NCBI GenBank assembly: GCA_045580305.1
Contig: JAZNNQ010000001.1
Span: 176,279 to 240,278 of the forward strand
Direction of reading: 5' to 3'
DNA length: 64,000 bases
DNA from: RGIG7332 sp045580305
GTDB taxonomy: Bacteria > Bacillota > Clostridia > Oscillospirales > JAAYXM01
The notes beneath the pieces were generated by a model. That model saw nothing but the letters and a program-made list of their open reading frames with translations. It made no database searches and was not told the origin of the DNA. A program made the translations under genes and the position numbers. Shown here in pieces: positions 41,900 through 51,673 of this stretch. Numbering within the stretch: position 1 is the stretch's first letter; the number at the start of each line of letters is the position of its first letter.

Positions 41900-42979
41900 A
41901 TGCTTGTTATAGATATTAAGTTTATTCTTTTGGCTCTCGCCGCTTTTGTGTTGGCATCTGTGCTTTCATTTGCGGGTACTCCCCTGGTAAAGCGTCTTGC
42001 CCACAAGGTAGGTGCAATCGATGTACCTAAGGACGAGCGCAGAATGCACAAGGTACCCATCCCCCGAATGGGCGGACTTGCCATCTTTTTAGGCTTTCTG
42101 TTCTCGGTTCTGTTGTTTGTCGAGATAGATGTACAGCTTCGTGGTATTTTGATCGGTGCGGTTGTAATTGTGGTACTTGGTCTTGTGGATGATATTGTAC
42201 CGCTCCCCGCTCTTTTAAAATTTGTTGTACAGATTTTGGCGGCGTACATTGTGGTTTCACACGGTACGGTTATTTCCAGCTTCACAAATCCCAATGTTTT
42301 CAGTTCCCATCAATATATTAATCTTGGCGGCTGGAGCGTACCGATCACGATCATATGGATAGTAGCGATTACAAATGCGGTTAATCTGATAGACGGACTT
42401 GACGGTCTTGCGGTTGGTGTATCATCTATCGCGTCCTTCTCCCTTCTTTTAATTGCAATTATATTGCCCGAGTACAATATCGCAATTCTTATGGCGGCGC
42501 TTGCCGGTGCTTGCATCGGCTTTATGCCCTATAACCTATCCCCTGCTAAGATCTTTATGGGTGACACCGGCTCCACCTTCTTAGGATTTATTTTAGCTTG
42601 TGTTTCCATCCAGGGTCTTTTCAAATTCTACGCCCTTGTTTCCTTCGCTGTCCCCTTCCTCATTTTGGGACTTCCCCTTTTCGATACTATATTTGCCATC
42701 GGTCGCCGTATTATAAAGGGTCAGAACCCCATGAAGGCTGACCGCGGTCATGTTCATCACCGACTTATCGATATGGGCTTTAACCAGAAGGAAACGGTTA
42801 CCATTCTTTATGTAATGAGCGGTCTGTTAGGCCTTGCGGCGGTCGTTCTCGCGACCACCGGTGAGCTTCGTGCTCTGTTACTTATTTTAGCGGTTATTCT
42901 CGCACTTATATTAGGCGGAAAAATCTTTGTAGAGTCGCGCAAAAACAAATCGAATGACGATACAGAAAAAAATAAATAA
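41900..42979 (+). CDS. TagO/WecA-like polyprenyl-phosphate GlcNAc-1-phosphate transferase
   Basis: The 359-residue enzyme has about ten membrane helices and the family motifs GLVDDIVPLPALLKF, NAVNLIDGLDGLA, FMGDTGSTFLGF and HVHHRLID. It links a sugar-phosphate from UDP-GlcNAc to undecaprenyl phosphate, the first step in teichoic acid or other wall polymer synthesis. That polymer could be the ligand of the SLH proteins, but this is inference. It follows trpS by 12 bases. Confidence 0.9.
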   Translation: MLVIDIKFILLALAAFVLASVLSFAGTPLVKRLAHKVGAIDVPKDERRMHKVPIPRMGGLAIFLGFLFSVLLFVEIDVQLRGILIGAVVIVVLGLVDDIVPLPALLKFVVQILAAYIVVSHGTVISSFTNPNVFSSHQYINLGGWSVPITIIWIVAITNAVNLIDGLDGLAVGVSSIASFSLLLIAIILPEYNIAILMAALAGACIGFMPYNLSPAKIFMGDTGSTFLGFILACVSIQGLFKFYALVSFAVPFLILGLPLFDTIFAIGRRIIKGQNPMKADRGHVHHRLIDMGFNQKETVTILYVMSGLLGLAAVVLATTGELRALLLILAVILALILGGKIFVESRKNKSNDDTEKNK

Positions 42980-43014
42980 AAAAAGAGGTGTCGCTAAGCG
43001 ACACCTCTTTTTTT
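42978..43014. terminator. Bidirectional terminator between TagO-like and hlyIII genes
   Basis: AAAAAAAGAGGTGTCGC pairs with its complement in GCGACACCTCTTTTTTT, at the end of both convergent genes. Confidence 0.92.
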
Positions 43015-43684
43015 ATAACACATAAAGCCATATGCTTAAGAACTGCAGGATACTTCCCAGTAGAACGAACAGATGGAACACACTGTGCATATATCTGTGT
43101 TTCTTTCCCACTCCGTAAAGAATGGCGCCTATCGTATAGGCAATTCCGCCAGCAAGGAGTAACCAAACACCCGCTATATCAACCGCTTGTAAAAATGTGT
43201 TGGCAGCAAATACAATGCACCAACCCATACCGATGTAGCAGATCATAGAAAATATCGAATATTTCTTTAAATCTATTGCAGTAAGTGTTGCCGCAATTGC
43301 TGCAAGGCCCCAGACAATGCCGAAAAGCATCCATCCGGTAACCGGGGATATTGATCTTATGGCGCATAATGTTATCGGTGTGTATGAGCCGCCGATAAGA
43401 AAATATATGGTGCAGTGGTCGATAATCTGAAGGACCTTCTTTGCTGTAGAGGGTCTGAGTCCGTGATAAACGCTTGACATAGTATAAAGGGCAATAAGCG
43501 ATGCTCCGTAAATACAACTGCTCACCACACCCCATACCGAGCCGTGCAAGGCAGAAGTAATAACACACGCAACAAGTGCGATCACGCCAAAACCGCCACC
43601 CACAATGTGGGATACCATATTAAATATTTCTTCGCTTTTTGTGTAGTTGGGTAATTTTCTGTCCGAAAGTTTTGTTCTCTGCAT
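43013..43684 (-). CDS. Hemolysin III / PAQR-family membrane protein
   Basis: The 223-residue protein has seven membrane helices and the motif SSVYHGLRPSTAKKVLQIIDHCTIYFLIGGSYTP-type arrangement (SSVYHGL, IDHCTIY, GGSYTP), with conserved His and Asp typical of HlyIII/YqfA/PAQR proteins, possibly metal-dependent hydrolases. Hemolytic activity is not implied. It is 12 bases behind uvrA. Confidence 0.9.
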   Translation of the reverse strand: MQRTKLSDRKLPNYTKSEEIFNMVSHIVGGGFGVIALVACVITSALHGSVWGVVSSCIYGASLIALYTMSSVYHGLRPSTAKKVLQIIDHCTIYFLIGGSYTPITLCAIRSISPVTGWMLFGIVWGLAAIAATLTAIDLKKYSIFSMICYIGMGWCIVFAANTFLQAVDIAGVWLLLAGGIAYTIGAILYGVGKKHRYMHSVFHLFVLLGSILQFLSIWLYVL

Positions 43685-43695
43685 AATTTCTCCTT

Positions 43696-46524
43696 CTATT
43701 CAAGAATTTTCTTAAGATACTGGCCGGTATACGACTTTTTACATTTAGCTACCTGTTCCGGCGTACCCGCACAAACTACCTGTCCACCGCGGTCGCCACC
43801 TTCCGGGCCTAAATCGATTATATAATCTGCAGTTTTAATTACATCTAAATTGTGCTCAATTACAACAACCGTATTCCCCGCTTCTACCAGCTGGTCAAGC
43901 ATCTCAATAAGCTTGTGTACATCGGCAATATGGAGTCCTGTGGTAGGCTCATCCAAAATGTAAATAGTCTTGCCCGTACTGCGCTTTGCAAGCTCTGTTG
44001 CAAGCTTAACACGCTGTGCTTCACCACCGGAAAGCGTAGTTGAGGACTGGCCTAACTTAACATAGCCCAGACCCACCTCACACAAGGTGTCGATTTTACG
44101 CGCGATCTTTGGAAGATTTGCAAAAAAGTCACGAGCCTCCTCGCAGGTCATATCCAGTACTTCGTAAATGTTTTTACCCTTATATCTTACCTCAAGGGTC
44201 TCTCTGTTGTATCGTTTACCATCACACACATCGCAGGCAACATAAATATCCGGCAAAAAGTGCATTTCGATCTTAACCAAACCGTCACCGGCACAAGCCT
44301 CACAGCGTCCGCCCCTGACATTAAAGGAAAATCTGCCCGCACTGTAGCCGCGCATTTTTGCATCCGGTGTTGATGCAAACAGATTTCTTATATCGTTAAA
44401 TACCCCTGTATAGGTTGCGGGGTTTGATCGTGGTGTTCTGCCTATTGGCGACTGGTCGATATCAATTATCTTATCAAGATGCTCAAGGCCCTGCATATCC
44501 TTGAATTTACCCGGCTTCATCTTTGCGCGATTGAGTTTTACCGCAAGGTTTTTGTGTAATATCTCATTTACAAGTGATGACTTACCCGAGCCGGAAACGC
44601 CGGTAATACAGGTAAGCGTACCCAATGGAATTTCCACATCTATGTTTTTTAAGTTATTTTCTGCTGCACCGATGATTTTAAGTGTCTTGCTGTTACCACT
44701 TCTTCTGGACTTGGGAATAGGCACTTCTTTTTTCTTTGACAGATACTGACCGGTAAGGGATCGCTCGCAGGCCTCGATATCCTCAACCTTGCCCGCACAA
44801 ACTATCTCGCCGCCGTGCACACCTGCTCCCGGTCCGATATCTATTATATAATCAGCCGCGCGCATTGTGTCCTCATCGTGCTCAACAACAAGCAAAGTAT
44901 TACCTAAATCACGCAGATTTTTAAGAGTATCCAACAGCTTGTCATTGTCACGCTGATGCAGACCTATTGACGGCTCGTCAAGAATGTATAAAACACCCAT
45001 AAGTGATGATCCGATCTGTGTAGCAAGACGAATTCGCTGACTTTCACCGCCGGAGAGAGTTCCCGCACTTCTTGACAGAGTTAAATATTCAAGACCAACA
45101 CTCTTTAAGAATCCCAATCGCTCGCAGATTTCCTTTAAAATCCGCTCTGCAATCTTAAGCTCGCGGGGAGTTAATGTTGTCTTTAAATTCTCGATAAAAT
45201 CAAGCGCATCTTTAACCGAAAACTCGGTAAAATCCGCTATACTCATACCGTTTACGGTAACAGCCAGTGCCTCTTTTTTAAGCCTTTTACCCTTACACTC
45301 GGGACAAGTAATATTGGACATATACTCCTCAATATCGGCTCTGATCGCCTCGCTGTTGGACTCGTGATAACGGCGCTCTAAATTCTTTATAACACCGTCA
45401 AAACTCTGTGTATATGTGCCCTTACCGTAAGATTTGTCGTAACTAAGCTCAATTTTATCCTTACCGGTGCCGTAAAGAATGGCATCAACCACCTTCTGCG
45501 GCAGTTTTTCCACCGGTGTATTCAAATCAATTCCGTAGAATTTTGCAATTCCGTCGTAATACATGCGGGCAATTGTGCCCGGGTCAGCGTGTACCCAGCC
45601 GGTAACAGCAACAGCCCCCTCCAAGATCGATAGTTTCTTATTGGGGATGACCAGTTCCGGATCGACCTTAAGCCAAGTGCCGAGGCCGGTACATTCCGGG
45701 CAGGCACCGTAGGGATTGTTAAATGAAAACAGTCGTGGCGTAAGTTCCTCAATGCTTATACCGCAATCGTCACAGGCATAATTTTGTGAAAAAAGCTGCT
45801 CCTCGCCGCCGATTACATCAATTATCACAAGACCACCCGCAAGTCCTGCCGCGATCTCCACCGAATCTGTAATTCGTGTGCGCGCCTCTTCCTTTACTAC
45901 AAGGCGATCCACAACGATTTCTATATCGTGTTTTTTATTCTTCTCAAGTTTTATTGTTTCGGATAAATCGTAGATATTTCCGTCCACTCGCACTCGCACA
46001 TAGCCGGATTTGGAAGCATCCTCAAATACCTTGGCATATTCACCCTTGCGGGCGCGGACAACCGGCGCTAATACCTGAAATTTAGTGCCCGCAGGCAGCT
46101 GCATAATGTGATCTATAATCTGATCAATGGTCTGCTGTTTAATCACCTTTCCGCATTTCGGACAATGGGGAACGCCCACACGCGCCCACAAAAGACGCAG
46201 ATAATCATAGATCTCGGTCACCGTACCAACGGTTGAGCGCGGGTTTTTGGAGGTGGTTTTCTGGTCGATGGATATTGCCGGCGACAGACCCTCAATATAG
46301 TCCACCTCGGGCTTTTCCATTTGGCCCAAAAACAGACGCGCGTATGAGGACAGCGACTCCATATATCGTCTCTGTCCTTCCGCATAAATTGTATCAAAAG
46401 CAAGGCTTGACTTTCCCGAACCGGAAAGTCCGGTGAGCACAACCAATTTATCTCTCGGTATTTCAACATCGATATTTTTCAAATTGTGCTCTCGTGCGCC
46501 TTTTACAAAAATATTATCACGCAT
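43696..46524 (-). CDS. uvrA: Excinuclease ABC subunit A
   Basis: The 942-residue ABC-type ATPase has Walker A motifs GLSGSGKSS (residues about 33-41) and GVSGSGKSS, signature motifs LSGGESQRIRLATQ and LSGGEAQRVKLA, and zinc-finger cysteines (CPKCGKVI, CEACAGDG). It recognises DNA damage for nucleotide excision repair with UvrB. Its start codon follows the uvrB stop directly. Confidence 0.98.
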   Translation of the reverse strand: MRDNIFVKGAREHNLKNIDVEIPRDKLVVLTGLSGSGKSSLAFDTIYAEGQRRYMESLSSYARLFLGQMEKPEVDYIEGLSPAISIDQKTTSKNPRSTVGTVTEIYDYLRLLWARVGVPHCPKCGKVIKQQTIDQIIDHIMQLPAGTKFQVLAPVVRARKGEYAKVFEDASKSGYVRVRVDGNIYDLSETIKLEKNKKHDIEIVVDRLVVKEEARTRITDSVEIAAGLAGGLVIIDVIGGEEQLFSQNYACDDCGISIEELTPRLFSFNNPYGACPECTGLGTWLKVDPELVIPNKKLSILEGAVAVTGWVHADPGTIARMYYDGIAKFYGIDLNTPVEKLPQKVVDAILYGTGKDKIELSYDKSYGKGTYTQSFDGVIKNLERRYHESNSEAIRADIEEYMSNITCPECKGKRLKKEALAVTVNGMSIADFTEFSVKDALDFIENLKTTLTPRELKIAERILKEICERLGFLKSVGLEYLTLSRSAGTLSGGESQRIRLATQIGSSLMGVLYILDEPSIGLHQRDNDKLLDTLKNLRDLGNTLLVVEHDEDTMRAADYIIDIGPGAGVHGGEIVCAGKVEDIEACERSLTGQYLSKKKEVPIPKSRRSGNSKTLKIIGAAENNLKNIDVEIPLGTLTCITGVSGSGKSSLVNEILHKNLAVKLNRAKMKPGKFKDMQGLEHLDKIIDIDQSPIGRTPRSNPATYTGVFNDIRNLFASTPDAKMRGYSAGRFSFNVRGGRCEACAGDGLVKIEMHFLPDIYVACDVCDGKRYNRETLEVRYKGKNIYEVLDMTCEEARDFFANLPKIARKIDTLCEVGLGYVKLGQSSTTLSGGEAQRVKLATELAKRSTGKTIYILDEPTTGLHIADVHKLIEMLDQLVEAGNTVVVIEHNLDVIKTADYIIDLGPEGGDRGGQVVCAGTPEQVAKCKKSYTGQYLKKILE

Positions 46525-48489
46525 TTATTTCTCCCCTTCACCGCGCAACTCTATTATCTTATCGCGCAGCATTGCGGCATATTCAAATTCAAGCATCTTT
46601 GCCGCTTCCTTCATATCCGCTTCAAGTTTCTTTATCTGCTCATCAATCTCACTCTTGCTCAATTTCTTGCCTCGCTTTGCAGTTTCTGCATCCTTTGAGA
46701 TTTCAATAAGCTCGTGAACATTTTTCTTAATGGTTTTCGGTACAATTCCGTTTTCCTCGTTGAAGCGCGCCTGAATTTCCCGTCTGCGGTTGGTTTCGCC
46801 AATAGCGCGTGCCATGGAGTCGGTAACCTTATCCGCATACATAATGACTTTACCGTGGTCGTTTCGCGCCGCACGGCCGATGGTCTGTATAAGCGAGGTC
46901 TCGCTTCTTAAGAAGCCATCCTTATCCGCATCTAAAATCGCAACCAAAGACACCTCGGGTATATCAAGACCCTCGCGGAGGAGGTTGATGCCCACAAGAA
47001 CATCAAATTCACCCAATCTGAGTGAGCGGATTATCTCTATACGCTCAATGGTTGCCACATCGTGATGCAGGTACTTTACCTTAATTCCTGCACTCTCAAG
47101 ATATCCGGTGAGATCCTCCGCCATACGCTTGGTAAGAGTGGTTACGAGCACGCGCTCATCCTTTTCAACTCTCGCGTTTATTTCACCGATAAGGTCGTCT
47201 ATCTGCCCCTCAATGGGTCGCACATCAACCTCGGGGTCAAGAAGACCGGTAGGACGAATAATCTGCTCCACTACCTGTGCCGAACGGGATCTTTCATATT
47301 CACCCGGTGTTGCGGATACATACACGACCTGGTTTATATGCTCTTCAAATTCCTCAAAGTTGAGTGGACGATTGTCGAATGCAGATGGCAATCTGAAGCC
47401 GAAATCAACAAGAGTTTCCTTTCGCGCACGATCACCCGCGTACATTCCCCGCACCTGAGGCAGGGTCACATGGGACTCATCTACCACCAGCAGAAAATCC
47501 TCCGGAAAATAGTCAAGTAATGTATATGGCGGACTTCCCGGCTCTCTTCCGCTTATGATACGGGAATAATTCTCTATTCCGTTGCAGTAGCCTATCTCCT
47601 GCATCATTTCCACATCGTAAAGAGTGCGTTGTCTTATTCTTTGCGCCTCGATAAGCTTGCCCTCGGACTCAAATGTCTTGACACGGGCTTCCATTTCGCT
47701 CACTATTTCTTCCATCGCCCGTTCCATCTTTTCCGGTGTGGAAACATAGTGGGATGCGGGATAGATAGCCACATGGAAAAGCTCACGCTTAGGTACACCT
47801 GTGAGCACATTTACTTCCGATATGCGCTCCACCTCGTCGCCGAAAAATTCTATTCTTATAGCGCTATCGTTTGAATATACCGGGAAAACCTCGATGGTGT
47901 CGCCCCTTACACGGAATTTATTTCGTTCAAATGCAATATCATTGCGCTCATAACGGATTTCTATAAGTTTTCTTATTACCGCGTCGCGCTCGTATGTCGT
48001 GCCCGGTCTTAGGGAAATTACCATATTATTGTAATCTATCGGGTCACCCAGTCCATAAATACAGGATACACTTGCTACAATGATAACATCCCGACGCTCT
48101 GCCAGAGATGAAGTGGCGCTGTGGCGCAGGCGGTCAATTTCCTCATTGGTAGCAGAGTCCTTTTCAATATAAGTATCGGTATTTGGAATATAGGCCTCCG
48201 GCTGATAATAGTCGAAGTAGGAAACGAAATATTCAACCGCGTTATTAGGGAAAAATTCTCTAAATTCCGAGCACAGCTGTGCCGCTAGCGTCTTGTTGTG
48301 AGCCAGAACAAGGGTTGGCTTCTGCACACGCTCTATAAGCTTTGCAACCGTGTATGTCTTGCCCGAACCTGTTACGCCCAAAAGGGTCTGTTCATCGAGA
48401 CCAAGCTCTATACCCTGAGCAAGCTTGTCAATCGCCTGGGGCTGGTCACCGCTTGGCGAATATGGGGAAATAACTTCAAACTTGCTCAT
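46525..48489 (-). CDS. uvrB: Excinuclease ABC subunit B
   Basis: The 654-residue helicase-like protein has GVTGSGKTYTVAKL, the beta-hairpin YFVSYFDYYQPEAYIP, DESHVTLPQ and QTIGRAARN, and ends in a UVR domain. It verifies damage and recruits UvrC. The ATG at 48489 is four bases from GAGG; a GTG one codon before is the alternative. The gene lies between radC and uvrA in one operon. Confidence 0.98.
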   Translation of the reverse strand: MSKFEVISPYSPSGDQPQAIDKLAQGIELGLDEQTLLGVTGSGKTYTVAKLIERVQKPTLVLAHNKTLAAQLCSEFREFFPNNAVEYFVSYFDYYQPEAYIPNTDTYIEKDSATNEEIDRLRHSATSSLAERRDVIIVASVSCIYGLGDPIDYNNMVISLRPGTTYERDAVIRKLIEIRYERNDIAFERNKFRVRGDTIEVFPVYSNDSAIRIEFFGDEVERISEVNVLTGVPKRELFHVAIYPASHYVSTPEKMERAMEEIVSEMEARVKTFESEGKLIEAQRIRQRTLYDVEMMQEIGYCNGIENYSRIISGREPGSPPYTLLDYFPEDFLLVVDESHVTLPQVRGMYAGDRARKETLVDFGFRLPSAFDNRPLNFEEFEEHINQVVYVSATPGEYERSRSAQVVEQIIRPTGLLDPEVDVRPIEGQIDDLIGEINARVEKDERVLVTTLTKRMAEDLTGYLESAGIKVKYLHHDVATIERIEIIRSLRLGEFDVLVGINLLREGLDIPEVSLVAILDADKDGFLRSETSLIQTIGRAARNDHGKVIMYADKVTDSMARAIGETNRRREIQARFNEENGIVPKTIKKNVHELIEISKDAETAKRGKKLSKSEIDEQIKKLEADMKEAAKMLEFEYAAMLRDKIIELRGEGEK

Positions 48490-48496
48490 CACACCT

Positions 48497-49180
48497 CTAC
48501 CTTTCCTTTAAATTCATAAATTCCAAAACCGAGACATAATCGTCATCGCCTACTATTACATGATCTTCCAGAGTAACCCTCACATTCTTCAGCGCATGAA
48601 ACAGTATTTTAGTAGTCTCGCAATCCTGGTTTGACGGAAGCGCGTTTCCGCCGATATGATTATGGGCAACTATAACGCTTGATGCATTAAAGGTAACCGC
48701 GGTATTAACAACCGTTCGAACACTTACGCTCACCGCGTTTATACTTCCTTTGGAAATTCTTTTTACATTAAGAACTCTTCCGTTTACATCCATACATACA
48801 ATGATGAATTCTTCCTTATTGCAGCCGATAAATTTATCAACGATAAAGTCTTTTATATGATTTGAATTTTTAAGGACTGCATTTTTTGCTCCTTCGTTCC
48901 ATCCGGATAAACGATATTTGCGATAGAAAAGCGGTATTAACTTAATTTGCGCCGCAGCCGCTTCACCCATACCGGGAAACTTTCTTAAAACCTCAATCGG
49001 TGCATCAATAACACCGGAAAGAGAACCAAATTCTTTTATCAATGACCTTGCCAGCTCGCAGGTATCCCTGCGCTGGATACATCCTGCCAAAATCATCTCC
49101 AGCACAACATATTCGGGTATTTCATCTATGTCCTCATTCAGAAGTCTTTTTCTAAGTCGCTCTCTATGTCCTTCTGCCAT
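48497..49180 (-). CDS. radC: RadC-family (JAMM) protein
   Basis: The 227-residue protein has an N-terminal helix-hairpin-helix region (FPGMGEAAAAQIKLI) and a C-terminal JAMM metalloprotease-type site, HNHIGGNALPSNQD, with the HxH-x10-D spacing intact but HNHPSG changed to HNHIGG. The family is named for DNA repair but its function is not established. The ATG at 49180 follows AAGGTGAT. It leads the operon with uvrB and uvrA. Confidence 0.92.
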   Translation of the reverse strand: MAEGHRERLRKRLLNEDIDEIPEYVVLEMILAGCIQRRDTCELARSLIKEFGSLSGVIDAPIEVLRKFPGMGEAAAAQIKLIPLFYRKYRLSGWNEGAKNAVLKNSNHIKDFIVDKFIGCNKEEFIIVCMDVNGRVLNVKRISKGSINAVSVSVRTVVNTAVTFNASSVIVAHNHIGGNALPSNQDCETTKILFHALKNVRVTLEDHVIVGDDDYVSVLEFMNLKER

Positions 49181-49217
49181 ATTTATCACCTTGTGCCCAT
49201 TCATTATTATCCAAACT

Positions 49218-49246
49218 ATTGTACCATAATTTTAACCCTTTCTCAA
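49218..49246 (-). promoter_or_regulatory. Promoter of radC-uvrB-uvrA-hlyIII
   Basis: On the minus strand TTGAGA (49241-49246) and TACAAT (49218-49223) are 17 bases apart. No LexA/DinR-type box is evident beside it. Confidence 0.7.
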
Positions 49247-49295
49247 TAGAAACAACATTCTATTTTTTAATTTTTACAATTCTTTAAAAAATAGT

Positions 49296-49323
49296 TTGTT
49301 TTTTGTAGAATTTATGCTATACT
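49296..49323 (+). promoter_or_regulatory. Promoter of metK
   Basis: TTGTTT (49296-49301) and TATACT (49318-49323) are 16 bases apart, about 38 bases before the start codon. Confidence 0.6.
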
Positions 49324-49360
49324 TGTCTTGTATATACTCATAGAAACGGAATGATGAAAA

Positions 49361-50545
49361 ATGGCACATTACAAATTTACTTCTGAATCGGTAACCGAAG
49401 GACATCCGGACAAGGTCTGCGACCAGATCTCCGACGCTGTCCTCGACGCTATTCTTGCTGAAGATCCCGCTTCTCGCGTTGCTTGTGAAAGCGTTGTTAC
49501 AACCGGTATGGCTCTTGTTATGGGCGAAATATCCACCAACTGTTATGTGGATATCCCCTCTATTGTGAGAAAAACTATAACCGACATTGGCTATGATAAT
49601 CCCGAGGTAGGCTACAACGGTCACACCTGTGCGGTTTTGACCTCAATTGATGAGCAGTCTTCCGATATTGCTCTCGGTGTTGACAATGCTTTTGAAATCA
49701 AGTCAAACGACCTGGATGCCGCTAACCAGATTGGTGCCGGTGACCAGGGTATGATGTTCGGCTTTGCTTGTGACGAAACTCCCGAGTTTATGCCTGCTCC
49801 CATTTCCTACGCGCACCGTATGGCTCAGCGTCTTACCGCTGTCCGCAAATCCGGCGAGGTTGACTTTATCCGTCCCGACGGTAAAACCCAGGTAACCTTT
49901 GAATATGACGAAAGTGGCCGCATCGTCCGTTGTGACGCGGTTGTTCTTTCCACACAGCACTCCCCCGATGTTTCTTTAGAGACCGTGCGCGAGGCTATGT
50001 TTGAAACGGTTATATCCACAATTATGCCCCAGGAATATATCGATGCAAACACTAAGATCTACATTAACCCCACCGGCCGCTTTGTTGTAGGCGGACCCCA
50101 GGGTGACTCCGGTCTTACCGGTCGCAAGATCATTGTAGATACCTACGGCGGTTATGCCCGTCACGGTGGCGGTGCATTCTCCGGCAAGGACCCCACAAAG
50201 GTTGACCGTTCCGCGGCATATATGGCGCGCTATATCGCAAAGAACATTGTTGCAGCAGGCATCGCAAAGCGTTGTGAGCTTCAGGTGGCATACGCTATCG
50301 GCGTTGCACATCCGGTATCCGTTCTGGTAGAAACCCAGGGCACCGGTATTATCCCCGATGAGCAGATTGCACGCTTAGTTGCAGAGCAGTTTGATATGCG
50401 TCCTGCAAAGATTATTGAGCAATTCGACCTTCGCCGTCCGATTTACAAACAGACCGCAGCATATGGCCACTTTGGCCGTCCCGAGCTCGACCTTCCTTGG
50501 GAGCGTCTTGACAAGGTAGAGCTTCTTCGCGACTATGTAAAATAA
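49361..50545 (+). CDS. metK: S-adenosylmethionine synthetase
   Basis: The 394-residue enzyme has EGHPDKVCDQISDAVLD, GAGDQGMMFGFA and GGGAFSGKDPTKVDRSAAY, the ATP, potassium and methionine-site motifs. It makes SAM from ATP and methionine. The leader is only about 40 bases, so there is no room for an SAM riboswitch. The ribosome binding site is weak (GGAA). Confidence 0.98.
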   Translation: MAHYKFTSESVTEGHPDKVCDQISDAVLDAILAEDPASRVACESVVTTGMALVMGEISTNCYVDIPSIVRKTITDIGYDNPEVGYNGHTCAVLTSIDEQSSDIALGVDNAFEIKSNDLDAANQIGAGDQGMMFGFACDETPEFMPAPISYAHRMAQRLTAVRKSGEVDFIRPDGKTQVTFEYDESGRIVRCDAVVLSTQHSPDVSLETVREAMFETVISTIMPQEYIDANTKIYINPTGRFVVGGPQGDSGLTGRKIIVDTYGGYARHGGGAFSGKDPTKVDRSAAYMARYIAKNIVAAGIAKRCELQVAYAIGVAHPVSVLVETQGTGIIPDEQIARLVAEQFDMRPAKIIEQFDLRRPIYKQTAAYGHFGRPELDLPWERLDKVELLRDYVK

Positions 50546-50559
50546 AATAGTGTATTTGT

Positions 50560-50585
50560 CGTCGCGGGCAATTAAGCTCGCGACG
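50560..50585 (+). terminator. Weak terminator-like hairpin after metK
   Basis: CGTCGCGGGC pairs with GCTCGCGACG around AATTAA (one G-U pair). No good T-tract follows, so partial read-through to the next gene is possible. Confidence 0.5.
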
Positions 50586-50610
50586 GCTTTCACTTAAAGG
50601 AGCTTAAATT

Positions 50611-51636
50611 ATGTCTAAGATCAAATATCTTTTGCGCCGTATCTTCCGCCTTAATTTAAAGGGTATGCCTGAGCGCATCAATGAGGCCCATCAAAGGTCG
50701 GGCAAATCCAAAATTTTTATATTTTTTGATATGATTAACTGCGCTCTGCGCTATCAGGCAGGCTATATTGAATATGTCATCTACGGTATGTACGATATGA
50801 ACGGCAAGCAGCGAAAAACCGTACTTACCGCGGGTAAAAACAACCGCTATGTTGCGGCGCTTAATTTGAAAGCAGATTGGGACTATTTTGAAAACAAAAT
50901 CAAGTTTTTAAACACCTTCCGCAAGGAAACCGCCCGTGATTTTCTTGATTTGACCACCGCTTCTCTTGATGATTTCAAGGCCTTTATCGCAAAGCACCCT
51001 ATCTTTATGGCAAAGCCCTTTGACGGCATCTGCGGCAAGGGAATTGAAAAAATCGACTCCGCCGATGCAGATGTTGAGGCACTTTACAATACGCTTAAAG
51101 CCTCGGGACAAACCCTTTTGGAGCAGGTTATAGAACAGCACCCCGACCTAAACAAACTCAACCCCTCGGCAATAAATACGATAAGAATCGTGACCATTGT
51201 AAAAGACGGTGTTCCCCATGTGGTTTTCGCCGGTCTCAGATGCGGCAGAATGGGTTATGTTGTTGACAATTTTGTGGCAGGCGGTATGACCGTACCGATC
51301 GATATTGAGACCGGAATTATCAACAATGTTGCGGTAGACAAGGTTGGCAATGTTTTTGACATTCACCCCGATACCAAGACCCCTTTCCACGGCTTTGCCC
51401 TCCCCAATTGGGACGCTGTTATTCAGCTTGCAAAGGATGCCGCCCTTCGGGTTGAGACCGTTAAATATGTAGGCTGGGACATCGCGTCAACTCCCGATGG
51501 TCCTATCTTAGTCGAAGGAAACCACTTCCCCGGTCAGGTGTTGTATCAGCTTAAAGCACAGACACCGGATAAAATCGGCATGCTTCCCGCTTATGAAGCG
51601 GTCATTCCCATTAAAGACCTCAAGCCACTTAAATAA
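50611..51636 (+). CDS. Sugar-transfer-associated ATP-grasp protein
   Basis: The 341-residue protein matches the ATPgrasp_ST group, with FMAKPFDGICGKGIEKID (ATP-binding lysine and Gly loop), SAINTIRIVTIVKDG and DIASTPDGPILVEGNHFPG. These ATP-grasp enzymes are linked to surface polysaccharide or wall biosynthesis; the substrate is unknown. The ATG is behind AAAGGAGC. It lies 65 bases after metK. Confidence 0.85.
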   Translation: MSKIKYLLRRIFRLNLKGMPERINEAHQRSGKSKIFIFFDMINCALRYQAGYIEYVIYGMYDMNGKQRKTVLTAGKNNRYVAALNLKADWDYFENKIKFLNTFRKETARDFLDLTTASLDDFKAFIAKHPIFMAKPFDGICGKGIEKIDSADADVEALYNTLKASGQTLLEQVIEQHPDLNKLNPSAINTIRIVTIVKDGVPHVVFAGLRCGRMGYVVDNFVAGGMTVPIDIETGIINNVAVDKVGNVFDIHPDTKTPFHGFALPNWDAVIQLAKDAALRVETVKYVGWDIASTPDGPILVEGNHFPGQVLYQLKAQTPDKIGMLPAYEAVIPIKDLKPLK

Positions 51637-51673
51637 AAAAATAGTGTTTGGCGTAGCCAAACACTATTTTTTT
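51635..51673. terminator. Bidirectional terminator between ATP-grasp and ABC transporter genes
   Basis: AAAAAAATAGTGTTTGGC pairs perfectly with GCCAAACACTATTTTTTT around GTA. Confidence 0.93.

Noticed and set aside
49205..49360. Possible SAM riboswitch before metK
   Set aside because: The leader from the best promoter is only about 40 bases, too short for an S-box aptamer, and no matching motif is visible.
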